A DNA stretch of 64,000 bases from assembly GCF_002192695.1 (NCBI RefSeq), contig NZ_MTLG01000052.1:124001-188000 (forward strand). Reading direction: 5' to 3'. This document shows, in pieces, positions 63,471 to 64,000 of the stretch; position 1 is the first letter of the stretch; every line of letters begins with the position of its first letter. This stretch comes from Achromobacter xylosoxidans (GTDB lineage: Bacteria; Pseudomonadota; Gammaproteobacteria; Burkholderiales; Burkholderiaceae_B). The notes beneath the pieces are model-generated. The model searched no databases. It saw only the letters and a program-made list of their open reading frames with translations, and was not told the origin of the DNA. A program made the position numbers and the translations under genes.

Positions 63471-64000
63471 ATGAAGAAAACCATCCTCCTTGCGTCCGTA
63501 TGCGCCGCGCTGCTGCAAGCCTGCGCTCCGACCTCCTCTCCCCGCGAAGGATCGTCCTCCATGCCCACTACCGCCACCTCGCCCGCCAGCCCCGCAGTGA
63601 ACCTGCCTGCCTACTATTGGCGCCTGGCCTCCGCCACCGATGCGGCGGGCAAGCCCATCGCCGCGCTGCAGGCCGGCGTCGAACACCAACTGCGCCTGTC
63701 GTTCACGCAGGACGCCTTGAACATCCGCGGCGGCTGCAATGCGCAGTTCGGCGGCTACACCTACAAGAACGGCGTGCTGCACGTGGCGAACCTCGCGTCC
63801 ACCATGAAGGCCTGCGACCAGAGCCTGATGCGCCTGGACGCCGAGATCGGCCAGCGCATGAAGGGCGACCTGCGCGCCACGCTCAGCGGCGAAGCGTCTG
63901 AACCGGCGCTGGAGCTGGTCGCGCAGGACGGCAGCGTCCTGAAGTTCGTCGGCGAACCCACGCCTGAAACTCTGTACGGCAGCGCTGGCGAAATCATGTT
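63471..64000 (+). CDS. META-domain lipoprotein (partial, cut by window end)
   Basis: The frame opens at ATG 63471 behind AGGAACG and is still open at base 64000. The visible 176 residues show a signal with lipobox LQAC (Cys18), a Ser/Thr/Pro linker, then a META-type domain (YYWRLASATDAAGKP, LNIRGGCNAQFGGY, MKACDQSLMRLD) like that of HslJ. It is probably a lipid-anchored envelope protein. Confidence 0.85.
   Translation, partial: MKKTILLASVCAALLQACAPTSSPREGSSSMPTTATSPASPAVNLPAYYWRLASATDAAGKPIAALQAGVEHQLRLSFTQDALNIRGGCNAQFGGYTYKNGVLHVANLASTMKACDQSLMRLDAEIGQRMKGDLRATLSGEASEPALELVAQDGSVLKFVGEPTPETLYGSAGEIM

Overview
The window looks like a chromosomal segment of a high-GC betaproteobacterium of the Burkholderiales, most likely Alcaligenaceae (Achromobacter/Bordetella type). 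The grounds are GC-rich codon use, three Bug-type (tripartite tricarboxylate) receptors, several CaiB-family CoA-transferases, a fused NirD-NirL protein and a tpiA-secG pair. The species call is inference. No phage, insertion sequence, CRISPR array or rRNA was seen.

Region 1 (1-10.1 kb) is a heme d1 / denitrification block. The tail of nirF overlaps nirDL, followed by nirG, nirH, nirJ and a DUF4202 gene on the plus strand. A convergent operon encodes NirN, a small cytochrome c and a siroheme-synthase-like protein whose methyltransferase half is degenerate. A MocR-type regulator and a CcsB-type cytochrome c biogenesis gene follow. Three copies of TTTGTCCTRTG lie at the three promoters around the regulator.

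Region 2 (10.1-12.8 kb) is housekeeping: tRNA-Ser(TGA), a quinone oxidoreductase, tpiA with a 5' leader hairpin, and secG with a terminator. Region 3 (12.9-26.5 kb) is accessory. It holds an RpiR regulator and HAD phosphatase next to a phnDCE-type transporter, a small lipoprotein, a Tat-exported phospholipase C, a trimeric autotransporter with fifteen 16-residue repeats, then LysR - HglS-like dioxygenase - FMN hydroxy-acid oxidase - Bug receptor. tRNA-Leu(GAG) follows at 26.6 kb.

Region 4 (26.8-34.8 kb) is an IclR-controlled acyl-CoA pathway in two divergent operons: MaoC and a Bug receptor one way; SDR, CoA-transferase, thiolase, MaoC hydratase, racemase and IclR the other. Matching operator/promoter elements lie between them. 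Small genes, a GrpB protein and an NAD(P)H reductase occupy 34.9-37.9 kb. Region 5 (38.0-45.2 kb) is a second acyl-CoA pathway. A TetR regulator and two near-identical palindromes bracket a CoA-transferase, a crotonase lacking both usual catalytic glutamates, an MDR reductase, a Bug receptor, an acyl-CoA dehydrogenase and another CoA-transferase.

Region 6 (45.2-56.2 kb) is a ten-gene minus-strand operon that reads as a salvage system for D-amino-acid-containing peptides: FAD amino-acid oxidase, RidA, M81 (MlrC-like) metallopeptidase, a five-gene Dpp-type peptide importer, N-acyl-D-amino-acid deacylase and an XRE-cupin regulator, with an inverted-repeat operator ahead of the first gene. Region 7 (56.2-64 kb) holds a tRNA-binding-domain protein, a nitroreductase, a three-gene envelope operon (COG3014 lipoprotein, LpoB-like lipoprotein, FlgT/CsgG-like protein) behind a good sigma-70-like promoter, an AcfC/ModA-like binding protein, an LprI-domain protein and a META-domain lipoprotein cut off by the window end.
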